Program-made: the position numbers and the translations under genes
NCBI GenBank assembly: GCA_910578825.1
Contig: CAJTSB010000004.1
Coordinates: 62,780-126,779 of the forward strand
Length of the DNA: 64,000 nucleotides
Direction: 5' to 3'
Origin: an uncultured Lachnospiraceae bacterium
GTDB taxonomy: Bacteria; Bacillota; Clostridia; Lachnospirales; Lachnospiraceae
Notes under the pieces: generated by a model
What the model was told of the DNA's origin: nothing
Seen by the model: only the letters and a program-made list of their open reading frames with translations
Database searches by the model: none
Shown: piece by piece, positions 43,476-52,377 of the stretch
How positions within the stretch are numbered: the first letter of the stretch is position 1
Layout: every line of letters starts with the position of its first letter

Positions 43476-44849
43476 ATGTTTGTAGGATTTTCCGTAAGTA
43501 ATTTTTTATCATTTAAGACGACGCAGACCATGTCTATGGTAGCATCCAAAGTGATCAGGCACAAAGGGCATATACTTAATAGCAATGGGAAAAGGATTTT
43601 AAAGACAGGGCTTATTTATGGTGCTAATGCAGGGGGAAAGAGTAATTTAATCCGGGCAATTGATTTTTCCAGGGATATTATTTTGGATGGCTTGGGTGCA
43701 GTTGATTTAAATAAGAAATATTTTAGGATATGCAGCGAAGGTTATAAAACGCCAGGAGTATTTGAGTATCGGTTGATTACTCAGGCAGGAAAGGAATATT
43801 CCTATGGAATTGCCATTTCGTATGCAGAAAAGGAGATTCTCTCTGAATGGTTAATTCGTATAGAGAAAAGTGGTGCAGAGACGTATATATTTAACCGGGA
43901 TATTGATGAAAAGGGAGTGCCATATACAGAAAGTGAAGTTAAGATAAAGGATGCAGAGGAAAGGGTAAGGTGGAAGATTTATCTGGAGGATTTCGGAGCG
44001 GATATTACGGCATCTATGAGGAAAAAAAGCATATTGAGCGACATTGCCGAAAGAAACAATGGAAAATATGGAATTTTTTCTGAAATTTTTGATATTTTTC
44101 GTTGGTTTCAAAGTATGATTATTATATTTCCCACAAGCCAATATAACGGTTTAAATCAGATGGTGGAAGATGAAATAATCAGGGAGTTTTTTTCACGTTT
44201 ATTAAAGTATTTTGACACGGGGATTGAATCGGTGGAAGCAAAATTGGGACAAGTGGAATTTGATAAAATCTTTGACGGAATCCCAAAGGAGGAGGCAGAA
44301 AGACTAAAAATAAGAATTTCCAATGATATTGAGAATGAACCTGTGATGTTTAAGGTGAGTGATCAAGTTTATTCGTTGCGCAAAGACAACGAAGGGAATA
44401 TTATTACAACAATCATGATGCAAAACCATGGCGACAAGCAGGAGCTTTTTGATTATCAGGATGAGTCGGATGGAACACAGAGGCTGTTTGACTTGATACC
44501 GCTGTTTTATGAGCATAATGGTAACAGAGCGATTTTCATTGATGAAATTGACCGCAGTCTCCATACCAATCTTACCCGGAAGTTTCTGGAGAAGTTTTAC
44601 AAATTGACAGAGGGCGATACGAGTCAAATTATTGCAACTACGCATGATTCTAATTTGTTGGATTTGGAATTGCTCAGGCAGGATGAGATCTGGTTTGTAA
44701 AAAGAATGGAGGATCATAGCACCAAGATATATTCGTTAAATCGTTTCAAGGAACGTTATGATAAAATAATAGATAAGGAATATCTGTTGGGGCGTTATGA
44801 TGCGATACCGATATTTGATGAAGAAGTTTTGGAGGGGAAAAATGCATAA
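43476..44849 (+). CDS. AAA/ABC-type ATPase of RloA/AbiL-like defence pair
   Basis: 457 residues. Walker A is GANAGGKSN (49-57); Walker B with a following histidine is AIFIDEIDRSLH (about 351-362); IIATTHDSNLL is the switch histidine. These and the opening FSVSNFLSFK are typical of the SMC-like ATPases (AAA_15/AAA_21) that accompany RloB, DUF4435 or HNH effectors in abortive infection systems. It probably senses phage proteins or DNA and controls the adjoining nuclease. The sequence is AT-richer than the glycolytic genes before it, consistent with acquisition by transfer. Confidence 0.85.
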   Translation: MFVGFSVSNFLSFKTTQTMSMVASKVIRHKGHILNSNGKRILKTGLIYGANAGGKSNLIRAIDFSRDIILDGLGAVDLNKKYFRICSEGYKTPGVFEYRLITQAGKEYSYGIAISYAEKEILSEWLIRIEKSGAETYIFNRDIDEKGVPYTESEVKIKDAEERVRWKIYLEDFGADITASMRKKSILSDIAERNNGKYGIFSEIFDIFRWFQSMIIIFPTSQYNGLNQMVEDEIIREFFSRLLKYFDTGIESVEAKLGQVEFDKIFDGIPKEEAERLKIRISNDIENEPVMFKVSDQVYSLRKDNEGNIITTIMMQNHGDKQELFDYQDESDGTQRLFDLIPLFYEHNGNRAIFIDEIDRSLHTNLTRKFLEKFYKLTEGDTSQIIATTHDSNLLDLELLRQDEIWFVKRMEDHSTKIYSLNRFKERYDKIIDKEYLLGRYDAIPIFDEEVLEGKNA

Positions 44850-45738
44850 TAAATTCAGACTGATGTCTGCCGCGTATGACAGAGAGGAAGAGAGCCAAAA
44901 GGAATTTCTGGAAAAACGGATTTTTCTGTCAGTGGAGGGGAACGAAACGGAGAAAAGTTACTTTGACGGGGTATCAAAAAACAGGGCGCGTATAGGAATC
45001 AATGGTAAAATCGATGTTGAGGTTTTGGGCAGAGGGAGAAAGGATACCAACAGCGCACCCAGGCAGGTGATTGAGTTGCTGGAGGAATATATCAGGCTCA
45101 GGGAACAGAACGAAAATGATATTTTGAAAGAGCTGACAGATCAGTTTAAGGAGACATACTCACCGGATTTTATAAAACAATATTTAGAGGATCCTGAAAA
45201 GATTCCCAAGAAACAGAGAAATATGTTTGTGACAGAGTTAAAAAAGATAGGTTATGATATTAATTATCGCAAATATTTGAAAAAGTATAACAGAGAATTA
45301 GATGAGTTTGCCATACTGATTGACAGAGATAAGGAAACGCATTCAGAAGTTAATTTGTCTGAGTGTATTAACCATTGCAAAGATAAGGGATATTAATGTT
45401 ATATTGTAAATCCATGTTTTGAGTTTTGGCTTTTAATGCATTTGGCTGATATTGAGAAAGAATTTGCTGGAAGGCTTGACAAGATCAAAGAAAATAAGTT
45501 ACTCACAGATAAGCATACCTTTGTGAGTAAAGAAGTATCTGACAGGGTGCATCATGGGAAAAAACATATTAATTTTGTTAAGAACTATATGCCCTACATA
45601 GACAAGGCAGTTGAACAGGCAAAAAAATTTCCCGGAGATGAAAAGGAGCTTATAGACAACATAGGATGTAATTTGTGGAAACTGATGGAAGAGCTAAAAA
45701 TGTATCCTCATTCTTCTACTCCCTCCGAAACTCCGTAG
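44842..45738 (+). pseudogene. RloB-family TOPRIM-like nuclease interrupted by in-frame TAA
   Basis: Translation starts at 44842 behind GGAGGGG, overlapping rloA by 8 bp. The first part (184 residues) has the TOPRIM glutamate in FLSVEGNETEKSYF (E32) and DxD in ILIDRDKETHSE (D161, D163). It ends at TAA (45394-45396). The same frame continues without a break: CYIVNPCFEFWLLMHLADIE, a hallmark RloB motif, to a TAG at 45736-45738. The join reads DKGY-stop-CYIV, so one codon, likely CAA, became TAA. The product is thus truncated before its conserved C-terminal third, or the stop is read through, or there is a base error. The end overlaps the convergent AraC gene. Confidence 0.85.
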
Positions 45739-46585
45739 GCGTACACTGATATTTCCGTTTAAATACCCGATTAAAATAAGAAAGATTCTCAAATCCCGTC
45801 TCAGAGGCAATGTTGACAACCGTGTCGGAGGAGGAGGTTAAAAGCCTCGCCGCCATAGTAATCCGATAATCGTTCAGATAGTCGATAAAAGATACCCCCA
45901 TGCTTGATTTGAAAAATTTCATGAAGTGAGACTGGCTGAAACCGCAGATTCTAGCGGCATCAGCAATCGTTATCTTTTCCGGATAGTTTGTCTCGACATA
46001 TTTCAGCAACCCCTTCAAACGGTCGAGAGATTTGTTGTTTTTGTGCGGCATCGTATAATGAAGGGATTTTGTCAGTTCATAAAAAAACGAAAAAAGCTGT
46101 CCTTTGATGGCAAGCTGGTAACCGGGACAAAATTCCTGGCAGATAAGGTCTATCGTATTCAGACAGCCCGAGAGGGTGGGATAATGAGTAGAATCCGATG
46201 TATAGAGCGTATCAGGCAGCAGCTTTCCGTGTATCATCGGTTGAAAGAATTCTTCGCTGCAGACGTCTCCCTGGGGAGCCATCAACATGGAGAGTTGAAA
46301 AATAATATTTTCGTATTCCATGGAATGTTCGGCAAGCTGTTCAATTGCATGAAGCTGTCCTGGCGGAACAACGATAATATCGCCAGCCGATACATGAAAG
46401 GGAATCAAATCTACAGTAATCACGCCGCATCCTTTTTTAATGTAGATAATTTCCATATCATTATGCCAGTGTGCGGGCACGGTCGTAAAATCCAGAGGGA
46501 TGCTGCACAGATAAATGTTAAAAGGAAAATTGTCCTGTCCATGGAGTTTTGTCTCCTGGGAACGTTCGTATTCTAAGATGTTCAT
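45716..46585 (-). CDS. AraC-family transcriptional regulator with cupin sensor
   Basis: 289 residues. The N-terminal cupin-like half contains VPAHWHNDMEIIYIKKGCG and VSAGDIIVVPPGQLHAIEQ. The C-terminal pair of helix-turn-helix motifs covers ITIADAARICGFSQSHFMKF and VVNIASETGFENLSYFNRVF. Such proteins bind sugars or related ligands and activate nearby operons. Its start codon sits directly behind the end of the hairpin repeat, which provides its AAGGAG site. It lies divergent from glgP, a possible target. Confidence 0.92.
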   Translation of the reverse strand: MNILEYERSQETKLHGQDNFPFNIYLCSIPLDFTTVPAHWHNDMEIIYIKKGCGVITVDLIPFHVSAGDIIVVPPGQLHAIEQLAEHSMEYENIIFQLSMLMAPQGDVCSEEFFQPMIHGKLLPDTLYTSDSTHYPTLSGCLNTIDLICQEFCPGYQLAIKGQLFSFFYELTKSLHYTMPHKNNKSLDRLKGLLKYVETNYPEKITIADAARICGFSQSHFMKFFKSSMGVSFIDYLNDYRITMAARLLTSSSDTVVNIASETGFENLSYFNRVFKRKYQCTPTEFRRE

Positions 46586-46926
46586 ATGCTCTCTCCTTAG
46601 GTCATTTTACTTTAACGGCAATTGTAAGAGACCTAAGGCATCCTTCCAGTTTCGTTTTACTTTTTTGGATGTTTCACTAGGCATCAGGTCTCTCCCCAAC
46701 TTCGTTGGGTCCCCCCTCATGCCATATGGTCCTTCCTTAGGTCATTTAATAGTATTGTACTATGTTTTGCTATCATACTGCAAGAAAATTCTGGAAAAAC
46801 GACGTATACTTAAGAAAACGGCTTTCCCAGCCGGAAAAACGGGATAAATGGCAGAAAATCGGGAACGCTTATCATGATGGCATAAAATGCCTTTGCGTGA
46901 TTTGCACGAGGAGAATGGAGGAAAAA
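46586..46926. other. intergenic region between araC-type gene and glgP
   Basis: The first 160 bp are the dispersed hairpin repeat (copy B). The remaining stretch to 46926 is the glgP leader. I see no clear -35/-10 pair and no convincing gene; the frame open from 46762 lacks conserved residues before 46927. Confidence 0.5.
46596..46748 (-). repeat. dispersed hairpin repeat, copy B
   Basis: Read on the minus strand it starts GACCTAAGGAAGGACC, continues with CCCAACGAAGTTGGG, AGACCTGATGCCTAGTGAAA and CCAAAAAAGTAAAACG, then AGGATGCCTTAGGTCTC, and ends TGACCTAAGGAGAGAGC right before the AraC start codon. GACCTAAGG and CCTTAGGTC form outer arms. It shares its parts with copy A at 31954-32030 but is about twice as long. 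Confidence 0.65.
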
Positions 46927-49185
46927 ATGGGCGTAAATGTAAGAGAGTTACTGGAAAAGAAATGCTGCAATAATATTGCAGCCTGTACGGATGAGCAGCT
47001 TTACTATGGATTGCTTGGCATTGTCAAAGACCTTGCAAAAGAAAAAGAGAGCAGTAAGGGTAAGAAAAAGATTTATTATATCTCTGCAGAATTTCTGATT
47101 GGAAAACTGTTGTCCAATAATTTGATCAATTTGGGAATTTATGATGAAGTGGCTGATATGCTGGCACAGTACGGCAAGGACATCAATCTGATTGAACAGG
47201 TAGAGCCGGAGCCTTCCCTTGGCAATGGCGGACTGGGGCGTCTGGCAGCTTGTTTTTTAGACTCCATGGCAACGCTCGGACTCAATGGAGACGGTATCGG
47301 GCTGAACTATCATTTCGGACTGTTTTTGCAGACATTTGAGAACAGGCTTCAGAAGGAAAATAAGAATCCGTGGATTGAGAAGGAAAGCTGGCTGACAAAG
47401 ACAGATGTAACGTATCCGGTTCAGTTTGGAGGGTTTACGGTTCAGTCGAGGATGTATGACCTGGATGTAACCGGGTTTGACAACCGCACCAACAAACTGC
47501 ATTTGTTCGACATAGAGACGGTGGATGAGAACCTTGTAGGAAATGGCATTGATTTCAATAAGGAAGACATCTGCAAAAACCTCACCCTTTTCTTATATCC
47601 GGATGATTCCGATGATGCGGGACGCCTGCTGCGTGTATACCAGCAGTATTTCATGGTCAGCAATGCAGCGCGCCTGATACTGGAAGAATGTGAAGAAAAG
47701 GGCTGTAAGCTCTATGATTTACCGGATTACGCGGCAATTCAGATTAACGATACGCATCCGAGTATGGTGATTCCGGAGCTGATTCGCCTGTTGATGGAGA
47801 AGGGAATCCGCATGGAGAAGGCGATAGATATTGTTTCTAAGACCTGTGCGTATACCAACCATACGATTCTCGCCGAGGCGCTGGAAAAATGGCCGATGGA
47901 TTACCTGAATAAAGTAGTTCCGCAGTTGATGCCGATTATCCGGGAACTCGATACGATTGTAAAAGAGAAATACAAGGATAAGTCTGTTGCCATTATTGAC
48001 GATACGCAGCGTGTACACATGGCGCATATGGATATTCACTATGGTTACAGCGTGAATGGCGTGGCGTATCTGCACACCGAGATTTTAAAGAAAAATGAGC
48101 TGAATAATTTCTATAAGATTTATCCGGAAAAGTTTAATAATAAGACGAATGGCATTACATTCCGCCGCTGGCTGATGCATTGTAACAAAGGCCTGAGCCA
48201 TTATCTGGATGAGGTCATTGGAACCGGCTGGCACAAAAATGCGGATGAGCTGGAAAAATTGCTCAAATTTGCGGATGACGAAAAGGTACTGAACAAACTG
48301 CTTGAAATCAAACAGGAAAACAAGCATCATCTTGCCGCATATTTGAAAGCAACGCAGGGCGTTGAGATTGATGAGAATTCTGTTTTTGATATTCAGATTA
48401 AGCGTCTTCATGAATATAAACGCCAGCAGATGAATGCGCTGTATGTGATTCACAAATATCTGGAAATTAAGAAGGGCGGGAAAGTTTCTACGCCAATCAC
48501 CGTGATTTTTGGTGCGAAGGCTGCCCCGGCATATGTGATTGCCAAAGATATAATTCATCTTATTCTCTGTTTGCAGGAGATTATCAATCATGATCCGGAG
48601 GTAAGTCCATACCTGAAGGTAGTCATGGTAGAGAATTATAATGTGACAAAAGCCGAAAAACTGATTCCGGCATGTGATATTTCCGAGCAGATTTCCCTTG
48701 CCAGCAAGGAGGCGTCCGGAACCGGAAATATGAAATTTATGTTAAACGGCGCAGTGACCCTGGGAACGATGGATGGTGCAAATGTTGAGATTGCAGACCT
48801 TGTGGGAGAGGAAAATATCTATATTTTCGGCGAGAGCTCCGATACGGTTATTGAGCATTATGAGAAAGCAGACTACGTTTCCAAAGATTATTATGAGGAA
48901 GACGAAGAGATTAAGGAGGCAGTTGACTTCATCATCAGTGATGAGATGTTGAAGGTAGGGCAGAAAGAAAATCTGGAACGCCTTTACAACGAACTTCTGA
49001 ACAAAGACTGGTTTATGACGCTTTTGGACTACAAGGACTATGCGGCTAAGAAAGAGGAAATCTACAGGGATTATGAGAACCGTATGGCATGGGCAAAGAA
49101 GATGCTGGTGAATACGGCAAAGGCAGGGTTCTTCTCCTCAGACAGGACAATTGCGGAGTATGACAAAGATATCTGGAAATTATAA
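46927..49185 (+). CDS. glgP: glycogen/alpha-glucan phosphorylase
   Basis: 752 residues. EPEPSLGNGGLGRLAACFLDS is the conserved N-domain block (split here at LGNGGLGRLAA). The PLP lysine lies in EASGTGNMKFMLNGA, followed by GTMDGANVEI. The enzyme releases glucose-1-phosphate from stored glucan. The start is set at 46927 behind GGAGG; the frame upstream to 46762 shows nothing conserved. The gene is monocistronic, closed by a bidirectional terminator. Confidence 0.97.
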   Translation: MGVNVRELLEKKCCNNIAACTDEQLYYGLLGIVKDLAKEKESSKGKKKIYYISAEFLIGKLLSNNLINLGIYDEVADMLAQYGKDINLIEQVEPEPSLGNGGLGRLAACFLDSMATLGLNGDGIGLNYHFGLFLQTFENRLQKENKNPWIEKESWLTKTDVTYPVQFGGFTVQSRMYDLDVTGFDNRTNKLHLFDIETVDENLVGNGIDFNKEDICKNLTLFLYPDDSDDAGRLLRVYQQYFMVSNAARLILEECEEKGCKLYDLPDYAAIQINDTHPSMVIPELIRLLMEKGIRMEKAIDIVSKTCAYTNHTILAEALEKWPMDYLNKVVPQLMPIIRELDTIVKEKYKDKSVAIIDDTQRVHMAHMDIHYGYSVNGVAYLHTEILKKNELNNFYKIYPEKFNNKTNGITFRRWLMHCNKGLSHYLDEVIGTGWHKNADELEKLLKFADDEKVLNKLLEIKQENKHHLAAYLKATQGVEIDENSVFDIQIKRLHEYKRQQMNALYVIHKYLEIKKGGKVSTPITVIFGAKAAPAYVIAKDIIHLILCLQEIINHDPEVSPYLKVVMVENYNVTKAEKLIPACDISEQISLASKEASGTGNMKFMLNGAVTLGTMDGANVEIADLVGEENIYIFGESSDTVIEHYEKADYVSKDYYEEDEEIKEAVDFIISDEMLKVGQKENLERLYNELLNKDWFMTLLDYKDYAAKKEEIYRDYENRMAWAKKMLVNTAKAGFFSSDRTIAEYDKDIWKL

Positions 49186-49254
49186 GAATATCTGAACAAA
49201 TGGAGACCCAGGAAGTATCATGGCGGTTTCGAAAGAAAATTTGTAAAAATCATA

Positions 49255-49298
49255 AAAGGGAATCTCAAAAGCCATAAACGGCTTGCAAGATTCCCTTT
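49255..49298. terminator. bidirectional terminator between glgP and CorC-type gene
   Basis: AAAGGGAATCT (49255-49265) pairs with AGATTCCCTTT (49288-49298), with inner AAGCC/GGCTT. A and T runs on either side serve both convergent genes. Confidence 0.75.
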
Positions 49299-49318
49299 GA
49301 ATTGCATCAAAATGGTGA

Positions 49319-50599
49319 TTAGCTTTCTTCCCCAGATTCCTCCGGCAGGCGCAGATATAGTTTCTGGATACGGTTCTTATCCATGGTTCCCACGCGCAGG
49401 AAAACGTTTTCCGGTGTGACAGTGGACTCTCCAGCCTCGGGAAGATGATCCAAAAGTTCAATCATATAACCGCCTACCGTATCATAGTCTTTGGAGGACA
49501 GCGACAGATTCAGCATATCGCACAGGTCTTCCAGATTCATCGTGCCCTGCACCAGGTATTCCCGTTCTCCTATCTTCTGGATGGGGTCTTCCTCGTCCAT
49601 ATCGTATTCATCCCGGATTTCTCCTACAATTTCCTCTAAGATGTCTTCCAGTGTAATCAATCCCGCGGTAACGCCATATTCATCCAGCACGATAGCAATG
49701 TTAAACGAAGACTTTTTCATCTCAATCAAAAGATCAATCGTTTTCTTATGCTCGTAAGTATAGAAAGGCTTGCGTAAAATGTTGCGCACTGAGAAATTTT
49801 CTTTGCCCGCCTCATAGAGCAGGAGGTCTTTCATATTGACAGTGCCAATCACATTGTCGGTCGAGTTCTCATAGATCGGAAGGCGGGTGAATTTGTCTGT
49901 GCGGAAAATATCAATCAGTTCATCGTAGCTGCTGTTAATATCCGCAAAGGTCATGTCGATTCTGGGAACCATGATCTCTTTGGCCTGTGAGTCCCCGAAA
50001 TCAAACACGTTATTTATCATCTCATGTTCTTCCTGTTCGATTACACCTTCCTTGTGCCCGACGTCCATAATTGTCCGCAGTTCTGCCTCGGTAAGGGCGT
50101 TTGCCCCGTCTGTCGCGTTTACGCGCAGCAACATCAGAAAGCCTGTAGACAGTTTGTTAATGATAAAGATGACAGGCGTCAGCACTTTCATTAACATCAA
50201 AATGATACCGGAATAAGTAAGCGCAATCTTATCTGCACGGATTGTAGCCAGCGTCTTCGGTGAAATCTCGCCAAAAATCAGGACGAGGACAGTAAGGATT
50301 CCGGTTGCAATTCCCGCCCCGGCGTTCCCAAAAACTTGTATCGCAAGCGCAGTTGCGATGGAAGATGCCGACAGGTTTACAATATTGTTTCCAATCAAAA
50401 TAGCACTGAGCATCTTGCCGGAATCGCTGGTAATTTTCAGTACGTTTTTTGCGCGTTTATCGCCTTCGTCCGCAAGATTCTTAATTCGAATGCGGTTAAA
50501 TGTGGTTAATGCGGTCTCCGCAGAGGAGAAAAACGCTGATAGAGATAGTAAAATGATTACAATAAATAGCTGTACGACTTCGCCTGAGTCCAAGTACAT
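49319..50599 (-). CDS. CorC/HlyC-type membrane protein with CBS pair (CNNM/MpfA-like)
   Basis: 426 residues. The DUF21 membrane domain (about 1-185) has the SLSAFFSSAETALTTFN opening and FGEISPKTLA. Two CBS domains (about 205-330) follow, including MVPRIDMTFAD and VLDEYGVTAGLITLEDILEEIVGEI. The C-terminal CorC_HlyC domain ends the protein. CNNM/CorC family proteins export magnesium or otherwise affect divalent cation resistance; the old hemolysin name is not a reliable function. GAAAGGAG precedes the start. Confidence 0.92.
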   Translation of the reverse strand: MYLDSGEVVQLFIVIILLSLSAFFSSAETALTTFNRIRIKNLADEGDKRAKNVLKITSDSGKMLSAILIGNNIVNLSASSIATALAIQVFGNAGAGIATGILTVLVLIFGEISPKTLATIRADKIALTYSGIILMLMKVLTPVIFIINKLSTGFLMLLRVNATDGANALTEAELRTIMDVGHKEGVIEQEEHEMINNVFDFGDSQAKEIMVPRIDMTFADINSSYDELIDIFRTDKFTRLPIYENSTDNVIGTVNMKDLLLYEAGKENFSVRNILRKPFYTYEHKKTIDLLIEMKKSSFNIAIVLDEYGVTAGLITLEDILEEIVGEIRDEYDMDEEDPIQKIGEREYLVQGTMNLEDLCDMLNLSLSSKDYDTVGGYMIELLDHLPEAGESTVTPENVFLRVGTMDKNRIQKLYLRLPEESGEES

Positions 50600-50713
50600 C
50601 GCTCCTTTCGGTATGTTAATGGGGAAATAGAAATCCCGATATTATTAATATAATGGAAGAACAGAGTTTTTGCAAGACAGAAAGGCATAGTTTCCTCATA
50701 AAAGGAATAGAAT

Positions 50714-50741
50714 ATGATAGAATCAATGGACATTCTATCAT
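50714..50741. promoter_or_regulatory. perfect inverted repeat upstream of TIGR04086 gene
   Basis: ATGATAGAAT (50714-50723), eight bases, ATTCTATCAT (50732-50741). The arms are exact reverse complements and lie about 25 bp before the start codon, overlapping a possible -10 (TATGAT). It may be an operator or a leader hairpin. Confidence 0.6.
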
Positions 50742-50766
50742 TTGTTATCAAAGGGAGGAACAGGAA

Positions 50767-51177
50767 ATGGAAAAGAGTCATACAAGAAAAAAGAATATTC
50801 AGGCGCAGGGAGAGAGAAAAATCAGGGTGTCGGCGCTTACCATCCTGAAGATTCTGCTTGCCATGTACCTTGTGACGGGTGTATTGCTTCTGGCATTGTC
50901 CGCTATGCTCTATAAAATGCAGCTCAGTGAAACGGTTGTATCGGTGGGAATTGTTATCATCTATGTGGTTTCCGGGTTTTTGGGGGGTTTTCTGAGCGGG
51001 AAAGTCATGAAGACAAGGAGATTTTTCTGGGGGATGCTCATGGGCGGTGCATATTTCCTGATTTTGGTTGTGGGTTCTATTCTGTTCCAAAGAGGGATAA
51101 ATATGGAGTTGTCCCGTTTTTTTACAACCCTGATTCTTTGCACAGCATCCGGTATGATTGGTGGAATGGTTAGCTAG
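50767..51177 (+). CDS. TIGR04086 family membrane protein
   Basis: 136 residues. A basic N-terminal tail (about 1-25) is followed by four membrane helices; VVSGFLGGFLSGKVMKTRRF and WGMLMGGAYFLILVVGS are the family's conserved blocks. The family is restricted to Bacillota and has no assigned function. The start at 50767 follows GGGAGG; the longer frame from 50653 runs through the inverted repeat and is not used. Confidence 0.82.
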   Translation: MEKSHTRKKNIQAQGERKIRVSALTILKILLAMYLVTGVLLLALSAMLYKMQLSETVVSVGIVIIYVVSGFLGGFLSGKVMKTRRFFWGMLMGGAYFLILVVGSILFQRGINMELSRFFTTLILCTASGMIGGMVS

Positions 51178-51225
51178 TACAACAGATATTAAGGTTGACG
51201 TCAGGAAGTTTAATTTCTGTTGTAC
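51177..51225. terminator. hairpin after TIGR04086 gene
   Basis: GTACAACAGA (51177-51186) pairs with TCTGTTGTAC (51216-51225), extended inward by an imperfect ATTAA/TTAAT stem. No T run follows. It lies between convergent genes. Confidence 0.6.
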
Positions 51226-51248
51226 CAGCCTGATATTGGGGGCGTTTT

Positions 51249-52277
51249 TTAACGCTGTACGCGTCCGGAAGCATCGCCGCCAGCCAGTTTCAATACTTCG
51301 TCTAAGGAGACGAGGTTAAAGTCTCCTTCCACAGAATGTTTGAGGCAGGAGGCTGCCACAGCGAAATCAATCGTTTTCTGAGGCTCATATCCCATCAGGG
51401 ATGCTGCGATAAGTCCTCCGCCAAAGCTGTCACCGCCGCCTACGCGGTCTACAATGTGCATATGGTATTTCCTGCTGAAATAAAAATCCGCCCCGTCATA
51501 GAGCATGGCGGACCAGTCATTGTCATTGGCAGAGATAGATTCCCGCAGGGTGATAGCGACCTTTGAGAATCCAAAACGTTGTTTTAACTGTTTTGCCACA
51601 TCTTTGTAACCTTCGTGATTAACGGTTCCGGTGGTTACATTGGTGCCGGAAGAACGGATATTAAATACGTCTGCGGCGTCTTCCTCATTGGCAATACATA
51701 CGTCTACATATTGGCAGAGGTTTCCCATCACCTCTCCGGCTTTTTGCTTACTCCATAGTTTATTGCGGTAGTTTAAATCGCAGGATATGGTAACGCCGTT
51801 TTCTTTTGCCGCCTGACATGCCATTTGACACAGCTCGGCAAGCGTATCGTTTAAGGCGGGGGTGATTCCTGTAAAATGGAACCAGTCTGCGTCTGCAAAT
51901 ATCTCCTTCCAGCAGAAATCCTCTGAGGATGCGGTGGACAGTGCGGAGCCTGCCCGGTCGTATATAACTCTGGAAGGTCTCTGTGAAGCTCCTTTTTCCA
52001 GATAGTAAATGCCGACGCGGTCTCCTCCGCGGGCAATATAGGAGGTATCCACCCCGTATTTGCGCAGGGAATTGATACCAGCCTGTCCAATTTCGTGGGC
52101 AGGCAGTCGTGAAACAAATGCCGCGTTAAATCCATAATTTGCCAGCGATACGCAGACGTTTGCCTCGCCGCCGCCGAACGTGGCTCCCAACTTGTCTGCC
52201 TGGATAAACCGCAGGTAGCCTTCCGGGGCAAGTCGCAGCATTAATTCTCCGAATGTGATTATTTTTTTTCCAGTCAT
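51249..52277 (-). CDS. kdgK: PfkB-family sugar kinase, probable 2-dehydro-3-deoxygluconokinase
   Basis: 342 residues of the ribokinase fold. It opens KKIITFGELMLRLAP, then FGGGEANVCVSLANYG. The catalytic block is VGGGDSFGGGLIAA, with the aspartate base in GGD. The neighbour is a KDPG aldolase, so phosphorylation of 2-keto-3-deoxygluconate is the natural reading, linking uronate or pectin breakdown to glycolysis. AAGGAG precedes the start on the minus strand. Confidence 0.88.
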   Translation of the reverse strand: MTGKKIITFGELMLRLAPEGYLRFIQADKLGATFGGGEANVCVSLANYGFNAAFVSRLPAHEIGQAGINSLRKYGVDTSYIARGGDRVGIYYLEKGASQRPSRVIYDRAGSALSTASSEDFCWKEIFADADWFHFTGITPALNDTLAELCQMACQAAKENGVTISCDLNYRNKLWSKQKAGEVMGNLCQYVDVCIANEEDAADVFNIRSSGTNVTTGTVNHEGYKDVAKQLKQRFGFSKVAITLRESISANDNDWSAMLYDGADFYFSRKYHMHIVDRVGGGDSFGGGLIAASLMGYEPQKTIDFAVAASCLKHSVEGDFNLVSLDEVLKLAGGDASGRVQR

Positions 52278-52310
52278 GGTAATTCTCCTTTTTTCTTAGA
52301 AGTAACGGCA

Positions 52311-52377
52311 CGCGTCGCTACGCGCCCCCTGCCAAGTCGTCGGAAGGCATTCAAGAAATGCTTCGCATTTGCCTTCC
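52311..52377. repeat. nested hairpins between kdgK and eda
   Basis: CGCGT-cgct-ACGCG (52311-52324) forms a small hairpin. GGAAGGC (52342-52348) pairs with GCCTTCC (52371-52377), with a second stem AAATGC/GCATTT (52356-52370) inside. The last codons and stop of the aldolase gene lie within the larger one. It looks like an inserted small hairpin element; no second copy was found here. Confidence 0.5.

Noticed and set aside
45394..45396. Recoding of the rloB stop as selenocysteine or pyrrolysine
   Set aside because: The codon is TAA, not TGA or TAG, so neither applies; a nonsense change is simpler.
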